64,000 nt of DNA from NCBI RefSeq assembly GCF_014649535.1, contig NZ_BMTF01000005.1, forward strand, positions 316,488 through 380,487, given 5' to 3'. Position numbers and translations under genes: made by a program. The notes below the pieces were generated by a model, which searched no databases, was not told the DNA's origin, and saw only the letters and a list, made by a program, of their open reading frames with translations. Source of the stretch: Streptomyces gelaticus (GTDB lineage: Bacteria > Actinomycetota > Actinomycetes > Streptomycetales > Streptomycetaceae). The first letter of the stretch is position 1. Each line of letters starts with the position of its first letter. Shown here piece by piece: positions 16,781-25,828 of this stretch.

Positions 16781-18064
16781 GTGCCCGCACTTGTGCTGCT
16801 CGGTGCTCAGTGGGGTGACGAGGGCAAGGGAAAGGCCACCGACCTCCTCGGTGGATCCGTGGACTATGTGGTGCGCTACCAAGGTGGCAACAACGCCGGC
16901 CATACGGTGGTCGTCGGTGACCAGAAGTACGCACTGCATCTCCTCCCCTCCGGAATCCTTTCGCCGGGATGTACCCCGGTCATCGGAAACGGTGTCGTCG
17001 TCGACCCGGCCGTCCTGCTCTCCGAGCTGAGTGGGCTGAACGACCGCGGCGTGGACACGTCCAAGCTGCTGATCAGCGGCAATGCCCATTTGATCACCCC
17101 GTACAACGTCACGATCGACAAGGTGACGGAACGGTTCCTCGGGAAGCGCAAGATCGGCACGACCGGTCGCGGCATCGGCCCGACATACGCCGACAAGATC
17201 AACCGGGTGGGCATCCGCGTCCAGGACCTCTACGACGAGTCGATCCTGGAGCAGAAGGTCGAGGCGGCCCTGGAGCAGAAGAACCAGCTCCTCGCCAAGG
17301 TCTTCAACCGGCGCGCGATCGAGTCCGGCAGGATCGTCGAGGAGATGCTCCAGTACGCGGAGCAGATCAAGCCGTACGTCGCCGACACGACGCTGGTCCT
17401 GAACAACGCCATCGACGCGGGCAAGGTCGTCCTTTTCGAGGGCGGCCAGGGCACGCTGCTCGACGTCGACCACGGCACGTACCCCTTCGTCACCTCGTCG
17501 AACCCGACCGCGGGCGGCGCCTGCACCGGTGCCGGCGTGGGCCCGACGAAGATCAGCCGGGTCATCGGCATCCTCAAGGCGTACACCACCCGCGTCGGCG
17601 CCGGCCCGTTCCCGACGGAGCTGTTCGACGAGGACGGCGAGGCGCTGCGCCGGATCGGCGGCGAGCGCGGTGTCACCACCGGCCGCGACCGTCGCTGCGG
17701 CTGGTTCGACGCGGTCATCGCGCGGTACGCGACCCGGGTCAACGGCCTCACCGACTTCTTCCTCACCAAGCTGGACGTGCTGACCGGCTGGGAGCAGATC
17801 CCGGTCTGCGTGGCGTACGAGATCGACGGCAAGCGCGTCGAGGAACTCCCGTACAGCCAGACCGACTTCCACCACGCGAAGCCGGTCTACGAGATGCTGC
17901 CGGGCTGGTCCGAGGACATCACGAAGGCGAAGACCTTCGCCGACCTGCCGAAGAACGCGCAGGCGTACGTGAAGGCGCTGGAGGACATGTCCGGCGCCCC
18001 GATCTCCGCGATCGGCGTCGGCCCCGGCCGCACCGAGACCATCGAGATCAACTCCTTCCTGTAG
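16781..18064 (+). CDS. purA: Adenylosuccinate synthetase
   Basis: GTP-dependent conversion of IMP + Asp to adenylosuccinate, the first committed step to AMP. 427 aa. [16 protein letters not shown] is the P-loop-like GTP site with the catalytic Asp; then [11 protein letters not shown], the [19 protein letters not shown] loop, [23 protein letters not shown] and the C-terminal [13 protein letters not shown] start preceded by GGAAGGGG at 16766-16773. A strong terminator follows. Gene context (between dgk-like and the island) marks the left boundary of the accessory region. Confidence 0.97.
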   Translation: MPALVLLGAQWGDEGKGKATDLLGGSVDYVVRYQGGNNAGHTVVVGDQKYALHLLPSGILSPGCTPVIGNGVVVDPAVLLSELSGLNDRGVDTSKLLISGNAHLITPYNVTIDKVTERFLGKRKIGTTGRGIGPTYADKINRVGIRVQDLYDESILEQKVEAALEQKNQLLAKVFNRRAIESGRIVEEMLQYAEQIKPYVADTTLVLNNAIDAGKVVLFEGGQGTLLDVDHGTYPFVTSSNPTAGGACTGAGVGPTKISRVIGILKAYTTRVGAGPFPTELFDEDGEALRRIGGERGVTTGRDRRCGWFDAVIARYATRVNGLTDFFLTKLDVLTGWEQIPVCVAYEIDGKRVEELPYSQTDFHHAKPVYEMLPGWSEDITKAKTFADLPKNAQAYVKALEDMSGAPISAIGVGPGRTETIEINSFL

Positions 18065-18072
18065 GGAACACC

Positions 18073-18113
18073 GCAGCGGCGGCCGACAGGCATGAGGTGT
18101 CGGCCGCCGCTGC
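18073..18113 (+). terminator. purA terminator, left edge of the defence island
   Basis: A perfect 16-bp stem (GCAGCGGCGGCCGACA / TGTCGGCCGCCGCTGC) with a 9-base loop begins 8 bases after the purA stop. The island genes start 57 bases later. Confidence 0.88.
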
Positions 18114-18170
18114 GCACCTGCCCCACGGGCTGGATGGTGTGACTAGTCTGTCCGCCATGAAGGAGACAGG

Positions 18171-19439
18171 ATGCTGCTGAGATTCCGGGTGGCGAACGTC
18201 CGGTCCCTGCGCGACGAGCAGGAACTGTCGTTCGTCGTGCCCGAGGGGAGCGAGAGGGAACGGGCCGCAGCGCGTGAGCTTGCCTTCTCGGACGGCAGTC
18301 GGCTCCCTGTTCACACCGTCGTCGGTGTCTTCGGAGCCAATGCCTCCGGTAAATCCAATGTGATCGCCGCGCTGAAGAACATGCGGCATGCGGTCCTGCG
18401 CTCCTACGCCGACTGGACGTCCTACGACGGTATCCCTCGTGACGAGTTCGCCCTTGACCCCAAGGCCGCGTCGGAGACCTCCTTGTACGAGGCGGACTTC
18501 GTCCTTGACGACGGTGTTCGCTGGACGTACGGATTCGAGCTGGGCGCGCGGCGGGTCGAGGCGGAATGGCTCTACGCCTACCCCAAGGGCCGGCGCCAGG
18601 TGTGGTTCGAGCGGGACGCCAGCCGGGACAAGGACTTCGAATTCCCTGGCGAACGGCTCCACGACCGCACGCGTCTCGCCCGTACGACGCGGCCGGACGC
18701 CCTCCTTCTGACCCGCGCCGCCAACGACGGGCACGAACAACTCACGCCGATCTTCGACTGGTTCAAGAACAACCTCTGGGACGTCACCCCCGAGACCGAG
18801 CGCACTCAGCGCGAGGACTACACGGCCATGCAGCTGCTGCGAAGCGAGGATTTCCAGCGCAGGGCCGAGGAACTGCTGAAGGTGGCCGATCTCGGTATCG
18901 CGGGCGTGGAAGTCGAGCAGTCGTCGTCCGGACGACCCGTGGTACGGCTGATCCACGCGGGCGGTGGCGAGCGGACGGCGATGGACTGGTCCTCGGAGTC
19001 CTGGGGGACTCGCTCCTGGTTCGCGTTGATCGGTCCGCTCCTGCTCGCCCTCGACACCGGCGCGGTGCTGCTCATCGACGAGCTGGACGCCAGCCTGCAC
19101 TCGCGCTTCGCAGCAGAGGTCGTACGTCTTTTCCAGGCCCCCTGGGTGAATCCGAAGGGTGCGCAGCTGATCTTCACCGGGCACGATCCCTCTCTGCTGC
19201 GGACACCGGGCGGCGGCCGGCTCCTGGAGCCGGGACAGCTGTGGCTCACCGAGAAGGACGAGCGGGGCGCGACGGAGCTGTCGTCCGTCGCCGACTGGGA
19301 TCCCACGGACGAGGAAGACCTGATGGCGTCGTATCTCGCGGGGTCCTTCGGCGCGGTGCCGAAGGTCTCCGAGGGCCAGATCGGGCGACGGCTGATGCGG
19401 ACGGACGACTTGGCTCGGATGGAGGCGGAAGAGGTCTGA
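18171..19439 (+). CDS. AAA family ATPase, OLD/RloA (AbiLi)-like defence ATPase
   Basis: 422 aa, ABC/SMC-like ATPase of the AAA_15/AAA_21 group. Walker A GANASGKSN at residues 55-63, a long middle insertion (about 90-260), Walker B VLLIDELDASLHS with Asp303/Glu304, and a switch-like FTGHDPSLL. Such ATPases are paired with RloB in AbiL-type abortive infection and near type I R-M loci. AAGGAGACAGG precedes the ATG. The stop overlaps the rloB-like start (TGATG), so they are coupled. Inferred role: nucleotide-gated sensor/activator of the RloB effector. Confidence 0.85.
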   Translation: MLLRFRVANVRSLRDEQELSFVVPEGSERERAAARELAFSDGSRLPVHTVVGVFGANASGKSNVIAALKNMRHAVLRSYADWTSYDGIPRDEFALDPKAASETSLYEADFVLDDGVRWTYGFELGARRVEAEWLYAYPKGRRQVWFERDASRDKDFEFPGERLHDRTRLARTTRPDALLLTRAANDGHEQLTPIFDWFKNNLWDVTPETERTQREDYTAMQLLRSEDFQRRAEELLKVADLGIAGVEVEQSSSGRPVVRLIHAGGGERTAMDWSSESWGTRSWFALIGPLLLALDTGAVLLIDELDASLHSRFAAEVVRLFQAPWVNPKGAQLIFTGHDPSLLRTPGGGRLLEPGQLWLTEKDERGATELSSVADWDPTDEEDLMASYLAGSFGAVPKVSEGQIGRRLMRTDDLARMEAEEV

Positions 19440-20176
19440 TGGCGAGGCCAAGGGGAGGGGACAGCGTTTCCCGGAAGAAGGGCGGCGCGAAGGGCCGTAA
19501 GAACCGCGCCCGCCAGGTGTACATCTTCACCGAGGGCGAGGTCACCGAGCCCGAGTACATCGACATCATCGTGAAGAAGGGCACCCCGGCCACGCCGGGC
19601 CGCAGCGTCGATTACCACTTCGAGAACGAGAACGCCGTAGGCAAGCACCGCAAGCCGTACGCCATGGTCAAGGACGCCGTCCGCACCCTGCGCAAGGTCG
19701 AGCGGGAGGCCAGGGACGCCGGACTGAAGCAGGACGACGACTGGAACTGGCCCCAGGTGTGGGTGCTCTTCGACCGTGACGACCATCTGAACATCACCGA
19801 GGCCAGGCAGCTCGCGGACAAGGAAGGGGTCAAGATCGCCTACTCGCACCCCTGCTTCGAACTCTGGCGGCTCCTGCACTACACGAACTACACCAGCAGC
19901 TTCGGTGGTGTCTGCTCGGACGCCAACAGCCGCCTACGCTCGCGCCCCGGCTTCGCGGCGACGTACGGACGACAGGTACGTACCGTCTCCGAGCAGCAGT
20001 CGAAGCACATGCGCGAGGAACAGGTGCTGAGCGCCGACGGACAGCGTTACGCGTCCGCCAAAAAGTTCGCGCAGAAGATCAATGCCGCTCAGCTCCCGGT
20101 CAATCCCGAGAAGTGGGACCCGTACACCGATGTCTGGTGTTTCGTTGAGGACGGACTGCTCCTCAGCGGCTATTAG
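19439..20176 (+). CDS. RloB-family protein (AbiLii-like putative nuclease effector)
   Basis: 245 aa. After a Lys/Arg-rich start come TEGEVTEPEY (residues 31-40), VWVLFDRDDH (DRD 112-114) and SHPCFELWRLLHY (136-148), the three signature blocks of RloB. The TEGxTE plus DxD arrangement resembles a TOPRIM metal-binding centre, which suggests nucleic-acid cleavage. Coupled to the ATPase by a 1-base overlap. Known context: rlo genes sit in or near type I R-M loci, as here. Activity itself is an inference. Confidence 0.85.
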   Translation: MARPRGGDSVSRKKGGAKGRKNRARQVYIFTEGEVTEPEYIDIIVKKGTPATPGRSVDYHFENENAVGKHRKPYAMVKDAVRTLRKVEREARDAGLKQDDDWNWPQVWVLFDRDDHLNITEARQLADKEGVKIAYSHPCFELWRLLHYTNYTSSFGGVCSDANSRLRSRPGFAATYGRQVRTVSEQQSKHMREEQVLSADGQRYASAKKFAQKINAAQLPVNPEKWDPYTDVWCFVEDGLLLSGY

Positions 20177-20273
20177 GCTGCATCGGGGTACGTCCTCAAT
20201 CGGCCGGGCGGCCCACCGCCCGCTTCCCCTGCTTCTTCGCCGGCACAGCATCACACCACCTGGGAGTCCGTCC

Positions 20274-23000
20274 GTGGCCAAGCTCACGCTCGATCAACTG
20301 GAGCGTCACCTCTTCGCCGCGGCGGACATCCTGCGCGGCACCATGGACGCCGCCGAGTACCGCGACTTCCTGCTGGTGCTGCTGTTCCTGAAGCGGGTGA
20401 ACGACGAGTTCGACGCCGCCCGTGACCGGATCATCGACGAAGAGATGGCGCAGGGTGCGAGCCGGGAAGAGGCCGAGGAGGAGGCGGACGAGCCCAACCG
20501 CTACACGGCCGACAGGATCATGTACGTCCCCGCGTTGGCACGCTGGGGACGGCTGGCCGGCGCGGTGGACGACGTGGCGACGAGCTACCTCCAGCCCGCC
20601 CTCGATGTCCTGGAGGGCCAGAAGGGCAACGAGGGGCTCCGTGGCCTCTTCGGGCATGTGAACTTCAACCGGATCGGCGGAGGCGGCGGCACCGGAACGT
20701 CGGCGGCCAAGCTCGCGGACAAGCGGCTCTCCGCGCTCATCGGCCATTTCGGGAGTCTGCGGCTGCGGGGCGAGGACTTCGAGTTCCCGGACGTCATCGG
20801 GGCCGCGTACGAGTACCTGCTGAAGGACTTCGCCGACTCGGCGGGTGCCAAGGGCGGCGAGTTCTACACCCCGCGTGCGGTCGTGCGGATGATGGTCGAG
20901 CTGGCACGCCCGCACGCCGGCCAGCATGTGTACGACCCGTGCGTCGGCTCCGGCGGAATGCTCATCCACACCAAGGAGTACATCGAGGAGCACGGCGGCG
21001 ACACCGAGGACCTGGCCCTGGCGGGACAGGACGCCAACAACGGCTCCTGGGTCATGGCCACCATGAACATGCTGTTCCACGGCGCCAGCGACTTCGACCT
21101 CAAGATCGGTGACACGCTCACCAACCCGTTGCACGCCGACAAGTCGTACGACGTGGTGCTCAGCAACCCGCCCTTCTCCATGGACTACAGCGCGGACGAG
21201 CTGCCCGACCTCGACGGCCGTATGAAGTACGGATACACGTCGGAGAAGGGCAAGGCCGACCTGATGTTCCTCCAGCACATGCTGTACATGGTGGAGGGTC
21301 GGGGCGGCTCGGTCTTCACCGTGATGCCGCACGGCGTGCTGTTCCGCGGTGGCGCGGAGGGAGACATCCGGGCCCGGCTCATCGAGGACGACCTGCTGGA
21401 GGCCGTGATCGGCCTCCCGTCCAACATCTTCTACGGCACCGGCATCCCCGCCTGCGTGCTGGTGCTGCGGGCGAGGGGCCAGAAGCACCAGGACCGGCAG
21501 GACAAGGTCCTGTTCATCAACGCCGACCGTGAGTTCCACTCCGAGCGAGCACAGAACATTCTGCTGCCGGAGCATGTGGAAAAGATCGTCTCCACATTCC
21601 ACGACGAGGTGGGCGACGGTACGGGCGTGCCACGGTTCGCCCGGTGGGTGGAGCGGGACGAGCTGAAGAAGAACGCGTACAACCTCAACATCCGCCGCTA
21701 TGTGGACAACACCCCGCCGCCCGAGCCGCAGGACGTACGCGCGCACCTGACGGGCGGGGTGCCGAAGTCGGAGATCGCCGAGGCCGAGAAGGCGGAGGTG
21801 CTGGGTGCGTACCGGATCGGTATCACGGACCTGTTCGCCGAGCGCACGCCCGATTCCGCGTACGTCGACTTCCTTCCTGAGGACGAGCGGCCGGACGCCG
21901 GGCGGCTGACCGCACTGGCCGAGGGCCGGGAGCGGGAGCTGTGGGAGGCGTTCGACAAGTGGTGGGCGGTGGAGACGGAACAGATCGCTTCTTTGGCTCC
22001 CTACAAGGATGACGACCGTACGGAGTTCGAGAAGCGGTCCCAGCTTGCCCGGCTGCGAGCCGACCTGATCGCCTCGTTCCGTGAGCTGCTGCTCGGCGTG
22101 GACCTGCTGGACCGGTACGCGCTCGCGGGAGCGGTAGCCGGGTGGTGGCAGGACGCCAGGAACGAGCTCAAGGCACTGGCTGGCAACGGCTTCAAGGGCG
22201 TCGTCGAAGGCTGGGTCGACACGGTCGAGACGATGCTTGAGCCGGAGCCCAATCCGTGGACGGGCGGCGCCCGCAAGCGGTCGGGCGCGGAGCGGCGCCA
22301 GGCGTATGGTCACAAGGTCGTGGCCCGGATCGCCCCGGACTTTCTGCGCGAACTGGCCGAGGCGGACGCGCTCAAGGCCAAGCTGGACGGGAAGGTGAAG
22401 GCGGCCGAGGAAGCGGAGGCCGCGAGGGCTGCTGCGGCGGCGGGCGTTACGGAGCAGGGCGAGGGCGAGGCCTCCGAGGACGCTGCGGCCCTCGATCCGG
22501 CGGTGGCGGACGCGTTGCTCAGCGAGCCGGACCTGAAGAAGCTGAAGAAGGAGCGGACGGCGGCCGGCAAGGCGGTGAAGGCGCTGGAGGAGGCGTTCTA
22601 CCCGCTGGACGGGATGGGGGGCGGCATGAAGGCCGCTGCCCTTGCCACTGTCGGGAAGAAGAGGGCGAAGGCTGCGGAGTCCGCCTCCAACGGGCAGACG
22701 ACGCTGGACGTGACGGGTGCCGATACCGCTGCCGACAAGGAGCGGCCCACGCCTCGTCTGCACGAGGTGCGCGACGCGCTGGACGAGGCGGGTGCGCGCG
22801 AGATCGTGCTCGGCATCCTCCGGGACGACTTGGCGTCGAAGCTGGAGGGCCATGTCGTGCGTCGGCGGCGGGAGTTGATCGAAACGTATCTGGGCTGGGA
22901 GCGGAAGTACCTGGTGTCGCTGCGCGATATCGAGACGCGTCGCGAGGCTGCGGCGAAGCGGCTGGACGGGTTCCTGAAGGAGCTGGGTTATGTCGGCTGA
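20274..23000 (+). CDS. hsdM: Type I restriction-modification DNA methyltransferase subunit, long form
   Basis: 908 aa. HsdM_N helical domain (LDQLERHLFAAADILRG ... LLVLLFLKRVNDEFD), then GGEFYTPRAVVRMMVELA, AdoMet motif I YDPCVGSGGM (about residue 222) and catalytic NPPF (298-301), so an N6-adenine methylase. Typical HsdM is near 500 aa; this one has some 400 extra residues after the methylase core, mostly charged and Ala-rich and likely coiled coil. GTG 20274 is chosen because homology starts there and GGGAG precedes it. Overlaps hsdS by 11 bases. Confidence 0.95.
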   Translation: MAKLTLDQLERHLFAAADILRGTMDAAEYRDFLLVLLFLKRVNDEFDAARDRIIDEEMAQGASREEAEEEADEPNRYTADRIMYVPALARWGRLAGAVDDVATSYLQPALDVLEGQKGNEGLRGLFGHVNFNRIGGGGGTGTSAAKLADKRLSALIGHFGSLRLRGEDFEFPDVIGAAYEYLLKDFADSAGAKGGEFYTPRAVVRMMVELARPHAGQHVYDPCVGSGGMLIHTKEYIEEHGGDTEDLALAGQDANNGSWVMATMNMLFHGASDFDLKIGDTLTNPLHADKSYDVVLSNPPFSMDYSADELPDLDGRMKYGYTSEKGKADLMFLQHMLYMVEGRGGSVFTVMPHGVLFRGGAEGDIRARLIEDDLLEAVIGLPSNIFYGTGIPACVLVLRARGQKHQDRQDKVLFINADREFHSERAQNILLPEHVEKIVSTFHDEVGDGTGVPRFARWVERDELKKNAYNLNIRRYVDNTPPPEPQDVRAHLTGGVPKSEIAEAEKAEVLGAYRIGITDLFAERTPDSAYVDFLPEDERPDAGRLTALAEGRERELWEAFDKWWAVETEQIASLAPYKDDDRTEFEKRSQLARLRADLIASFRELLLGVDLLDRYALAGAVAGWWQDARNELKALAGNGFKGVVEGWVDTVETMLEPEPNPWTGGARKRSGAERRQAYGHKVVARIAPDFLRELAEADALKAKLDGKVKAAEEAEAARAAAAAGVTEQGEGEASEDAAALDPAVADALLSEPDLKKLKKERTAAGKAVKALEEAFYPLDGMGGGMKAAALATVGKKRAKAAESASNGQTTLDVTGADTAADKERPTPRLHEVRDALDEAGAREIVLGILRDDLASKLEGHVVRRRRELIETYLGWERKYLVSLRDIETRREAAAKRLDGFLKELGYVG

Positions 23001-24249
23001 AAGGGGCGATATCCGCTGGGTTCCCGTGGGGGAGGTCGGTGAGGTGCGGATGGGTAAGCAGCTTTCGCCGGCCAGTAGCCAGGCGGACGGCATGCATGCT
23101 CCATACCTTCGTGTCGCCAACGTCCTGGACGGCCGGATCGACTACTCCGATGTGAAGACGATGAGCTTCAGCCCCTCGGAGCGGCAGAAGTATGGGCTGG
23201 AGCCTGGGGACATCCTGCTCAATGAGGGGCAGAGCCTGGAGCTGGTTGGCCGCAGCGCGATCTACGACGGGCCGCCGAGCGAGTATTTCTTTCAGAACAC
23301 TCTCATCCGATTTCGGAGTGGCCCAGGTGTGGTTCCGGCGTATGCGCGTGAGGTCTTCAGAAGCTGGCTGAACGACGGGACATTTGCTTCGATCGCGAAG
23401 AAGACTACGAGTGTTGCGCACCTTGGCGGAGACAGGTTCGCGAAGCTTGCATTCCCTTTGGCTTCTCTTGTTCAGCAGCGTCGAATCGTCGAGATTTTGG
23501 GCGCGGTTACCGAATCGGAGCGTGCGGCTGAGGTAGCGATCGCGAAGCTTCGATCCGTCCGGAGCGGAAGTGTATTGCGGGGAATGGCGGCGATCACGGC
23601 CCGCGACGTGCCGGCTGGATGGGATCGGACATGTCTTCGCGAGGTGGTTCCGTCAGTGGACTACGGGATCTCAGTTGCGCTGGACGAGGAGAGTCGCGGC
23701 ATCCCGACACTCCGAATGAATAACCTCCATGATGGACGCCCTGAGCTCAGTGACCTGCGTTACTGTCCGCAGCCTGTGCACTCCAAGCATCTTCTGCAGG
23801 TGGGCGACGTGCTCTTCAACAGGACCAACAGTATTGAGCACATCGGTAAATCGTGTATGTGGGGCGGCGAGCTCGATAGGGCAACATTTGCTTCCTACCT
23901 GGTGCGCCTGAATCCCGATCCTCGGCGACTCGCTCCGCGGTATCTGGTTGAGTGGTTGCAGCATCCTGTAACCCGGCAACGCGTGCGTTCGATTTCGACG
24001 GTTGCGGTTCAGCAAGTGAATGTTAACCCTTCGAGACTTCGGGAGTTGGTCATCGATTTTCCGACCGACTTGGAGGAGCAAGGCAGGCTTATTGCGAGTC
24101 TGGAAATGTGTGATCGTCGAATCTTGGCAGAACAAGAGAGTCTGGCCAAGCTTCGGGATGTGAAGCGGGGGATTTCTGATGCGCTACTCGGCGGCTTGTC
24201 TGGAACTCTCGGGAACCTGACGGAGATCGCCAAAGTAGACCTGGTGTAA
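22990..24249 (+). CDS. hsdS: Type I restriction-modification specificity subunit
   Basis: 419 aa with two target-recognition domains, each followed by a helical spacer. TRD1 about 8-165 (WVPVGEVGEVRMGKQLSP ... GDILLNEGQSLELVGR ... FPLASLVQQRRIVEILGAV); TRD2 about 205-375 (LREVVPSVDYGIS ... VGDVLFNRTNSIEHIGKS ... IDFPTDLEEQGRLIASL). They set the two halves of the recognition site. The gene is visibly more A/T-rich than its neighbours, as is common for exchanged hsdS genes. It begins inside the hsdM stop region, so coupled. Confidence 0.92.
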   Translation: MSAERGDIRWVPVGEVGEVRMGKQLSPASSQADGMHAPYLRVANVLDGRIDYSDVKTMSFSPSERQKYGLEPGDILLNEGQSLELVGRSAIYDGPPSEYFFQNTLIRFRSGPGVVPAYAREVFRSWLNDGTFASIAKKTTSVAHLGGDRFAKLAFPLASLVQQRRIVEILGAVTESERAAEVAIAKLRSVRSGSVLRGMAAITARDVPAGWDRTCLREVVPSVDYGISVALDEESRGIPTLRMNNLHDGRPELSDLRYCPQPVHSKHLLQVGDVLFNRTNSIEHIGKSCMWGGELDRATFASYLVRLNPDPRRLAPRYLVEWLQHPVTRQRVRSISTVAVQQVNVNPSRLRELVIDFPTDLEEQGRLIASLEMCDRRILAEQESLAKLRDVKRGISDALLGGLSGTLGNLTEIAKVDLV

Positions 24250-24264
24250 CGGGAGAGATGGCGC

Positions 24265-25107
24265 GTGCCTGTCAGAAAGCCGTCCACCGAGCGGCAGCGG
24301 CGTCTCGGTGCCGAGTTGCGCAGGATGCGCGAGCACATTGGGATGTCGATCAACGAGGCCGCCACCCTTCACCGCACCACCGTCAGCAACACCGAGTCCG
24401 CACGCTCCGGCGTCAGCAGTGACCGCGTGCGGGTATGGGCGACGAACTACCGCTGCCCGGACGCGCAGTACATTGATGGGCTCGTTGCCATGGCCAGGGA
24501 GCGCGGGCCCAACTGGTGGGACGAGTACCGGGGCTCGCTGCCCGCCGGCCTGCTGGACATTGCCGAGATGGAGCATCACGCGTCGATGCTGCGGTCGGCG
24601 CAGATCATGCACATGCCGGGCATGCTCCAGCAGCCCGACTACATGCGAGGCATTTTCGCGGAAGCGGTGCCGACCATGGACCCCGCAGATCTGGAGCGAC
24701 ACATCGAGTTCCGGGTCAGGCGCTCCGCGCTCCTTGATCGCCCCGACCCGCCCGCGTGTGAATTTCTCGTTCACGAGTCCGCGTTGCGGATGCGGTTCGG
24801 TGATCGCAACGTACTGCGCAGGCAGCTTGAGTACCTGCTCGCGCAGATCGAGCGACCCAACGTCACTCTCCGCGTAGTGCCATTCGACGCGGGTGGGTTT
24901 GCCAACGCGGGGAGTTCGACCCTGTATGCATGCGGCCCGGTGCCTGCGCTGGACACGGTTCAGATCGATGTCCCCACCGGAGTGACCTTCCTGCACGCAG
25001 AGACCTACCTTGTGAACTACCGTGCGGTTCTTGATCGTATGCGCGAACGTGCCATCGAGCCGGAGGCGTCCATCGGCTTCATCCGGCGGGTGGCGAAAGG
25101 GATCTGA
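24265..25107 (+). CDS. XRE-family regulator with DUF5753 (Scr1/WhiJ-like)
   Basis: 280 aa. Residues about 10-65 form an XRE helix-turn-helix (LGAELRRMREHIGMSINEAATLHRTTVSNTESARSG); 80-270 is a DUF5753 ligand/partner domain (AEMEHHASMLRSAQIMHMPGMLQQPDYMR ... VRRSALLDRPDPP ... LVHESALRMRFG). GTG 24265 is used, with GGGAG at 24251; the ATG at 24258 is out of frame. It lies 15 bases after hsdS and 13 before a DUF397 gene. These pairs are known in Streptomyces as developmental regulators with toxin-antitoxin-like behaviour. Confidence 0.92.
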   Translation: MPVRKPSTERQRRLGAELRRMREHIGMSINEAATLHRTTVSNTESARSGVSSDRVRVWATNYRCPDAQYIDGLVAMARERGPNWWDEYRGSLPAGLLDIAEMEHHASMLRSAQIMHMPGMLQQPDYMRGIFAEAVPTMDPADLERHIEFRVRRSALLDRPDPPACEFLVHESALRMRFGDRNVLRRQLEYLLAQIERPNVTLRVVPFDAGGFANAGSSTLYACGPVPALDTVQIDVPTGVTFLHAETYLVNYRAVLDRMRERAIEPEASIGFIRRVAKGI

Positions 25108-25120
25108 AGGTTGGGAATCA

Positions 25121-25309
25121 GTGGATCTTCACTGGCGTAAGTCGTCCTTCTCCGCAGACACGGGGAGCTGCGTCGAGCTGGCAGAGGAGGGCGGGGACAT
25201 CCTCCTGCGGGAGAGCGATGACCCTGAGGTGATCGTCCGGACTACGCGGAAGAAGCTCCGGGCGTTCCTGGCGGGCGCCAAGGCGGGGGAGTTCGACGAC
25301 TTCGCGTAG
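25121..25309 (+). CDS. DUF397 small protein, partner of the XRE regulator
   Basis: 62 aa: MDLHWRKSSFSADTGSCVEL then a DIxxRES segment (GDILLRESDDPEVIV) and a C-terminal helix (KKLRAFLAGAKAGEFDDFA), the complete DUF397 pattern. GTG at 25121 is the in-frame start that gives the family N-terminus; the spacing to the preceding stop is 13 bases. DUF397 proteins modulate or neutralise the adjacent XRE-DUF5753 protein in the few studied cases. Confidence 0.88.
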   Translation: MDLHWRKSSFSADTGSCVELAEEGGDILLRESDDPEVIVRTTRKKLRAFLAGAKAGEFDDFA

Positions 25310-25353
25310 GAGGCGGGCAACGTCTCGGCATATGCCATTCCATCCCAGTTCGC

Positions 25354-25412
25354 ACAACATGTTGTCTCGTGCCACATGTGGGCCGTACTGTGGGTGTTGC
25401 GTAACTAACACG
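25354..25412. promoter_or_regulatory. Cluster of three palindromes upstream of the unknown gene pair
   Basis: ACAACATGTTGT (25354-25365) and CCACATGTGG (25372-25381) are perfect palindromes whose centres are 17 bp apart. GTGTT...AACAC (about 25395-25412) adds a third inverted repeat. They lie in the gap after DUF397 and before the next transcription unit, where the XRE regulator could bind. Confidence 0.55.
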
Positions 25413-25430
25413 GTGTGATGGTGGCCGGTT

Positions 25431-25444
25431 GGTTCACGTGAAGC
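25431..25444. promoter_or_regulatory. Degenerate parS-like site
   Basis: GGTTCACGTGAAGC matches GTTTCACGTGAAAC at 12 of 14 positions, keeping the central TTCACGTGAA. It may be a weak ParB site or chance. Confidence 0.3.
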
Positions 25445-25477
25445 GCCCCGGCAGTGTGCAACCACCCCGGGGCATGG
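25442..25477 (+). terminator. GC-rich hairpin before the small-gene pair
   Basis: GCCCCGG and CCGGGGC arms with a loop of about 17 bases lie downstream of the parS-like site. It could end the hsdM-hsdS-XRE-DUF397 transcript or act as a 5' leader stem for the next gene. Confidence 0.35.
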
Positions 25478-25501
25478 CCAACGCCTCTGAGGAGCGTCAG
25501 C

Positions 25502-25828
25502 ATGTTCCACCGTATCCGCACCCACCAGCCACGAACACTCGTGCACCTGGTCCTGCTGCCCCTGGCGCGCGTCCTGCGCGCGCTCACTCCCGTTCCCGCA
25601 TCGGTGTCCGCGCCCCGCGTCGGCACCCGCCCCCAGCCCCAACCGCCGTACGCGCCCCGCCCCCTCCACGCCGTCCTCCGTACCCGCTCCTACGCCCTCG
25701 ACGACGAACGCCGTTTCCGCCGCACCGCGATGCGGCTCGCGCTCGACGGGATCGTGGTCCTGCCCGGGGTGAGCCAAGCGCACAGTGTCGGCAGCCCGGC
25801 GCTCACGACGACGAAGGCGGCAGCCTGA
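25502..25828 (+). CDS. Small basic protein of unknown function (island gene)
   Basis: 108 aa. The N-terminal part is basic with one possible hydrophobic stretch (LVHLVLLPLARVLRAL, residues 12-27), then a Pro/Arg-rich middle and a C-terminal helix (FRRTAMRLALDGIVVLPGVS). ATG 25502 has GAGGAG at about 25489; an upstream ATG (25454) lies in the hairpin. It overlaps the next gene by one base (TGATG), so the two are made together. No family recognised; small proteins of this kind are common near Streptomyces XRE/DUF397 loci. Confidence 0.6.
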   Translation: MFHRIRTHQPRTLVHLVLLPLARVLRALTPVPASVSAPRVGTRPQPQPPYAPRPLHAVLRTRSYALDDERRFRRTAMRLALDGIVVLPGVSQAHSVGSPALTTTKAAA

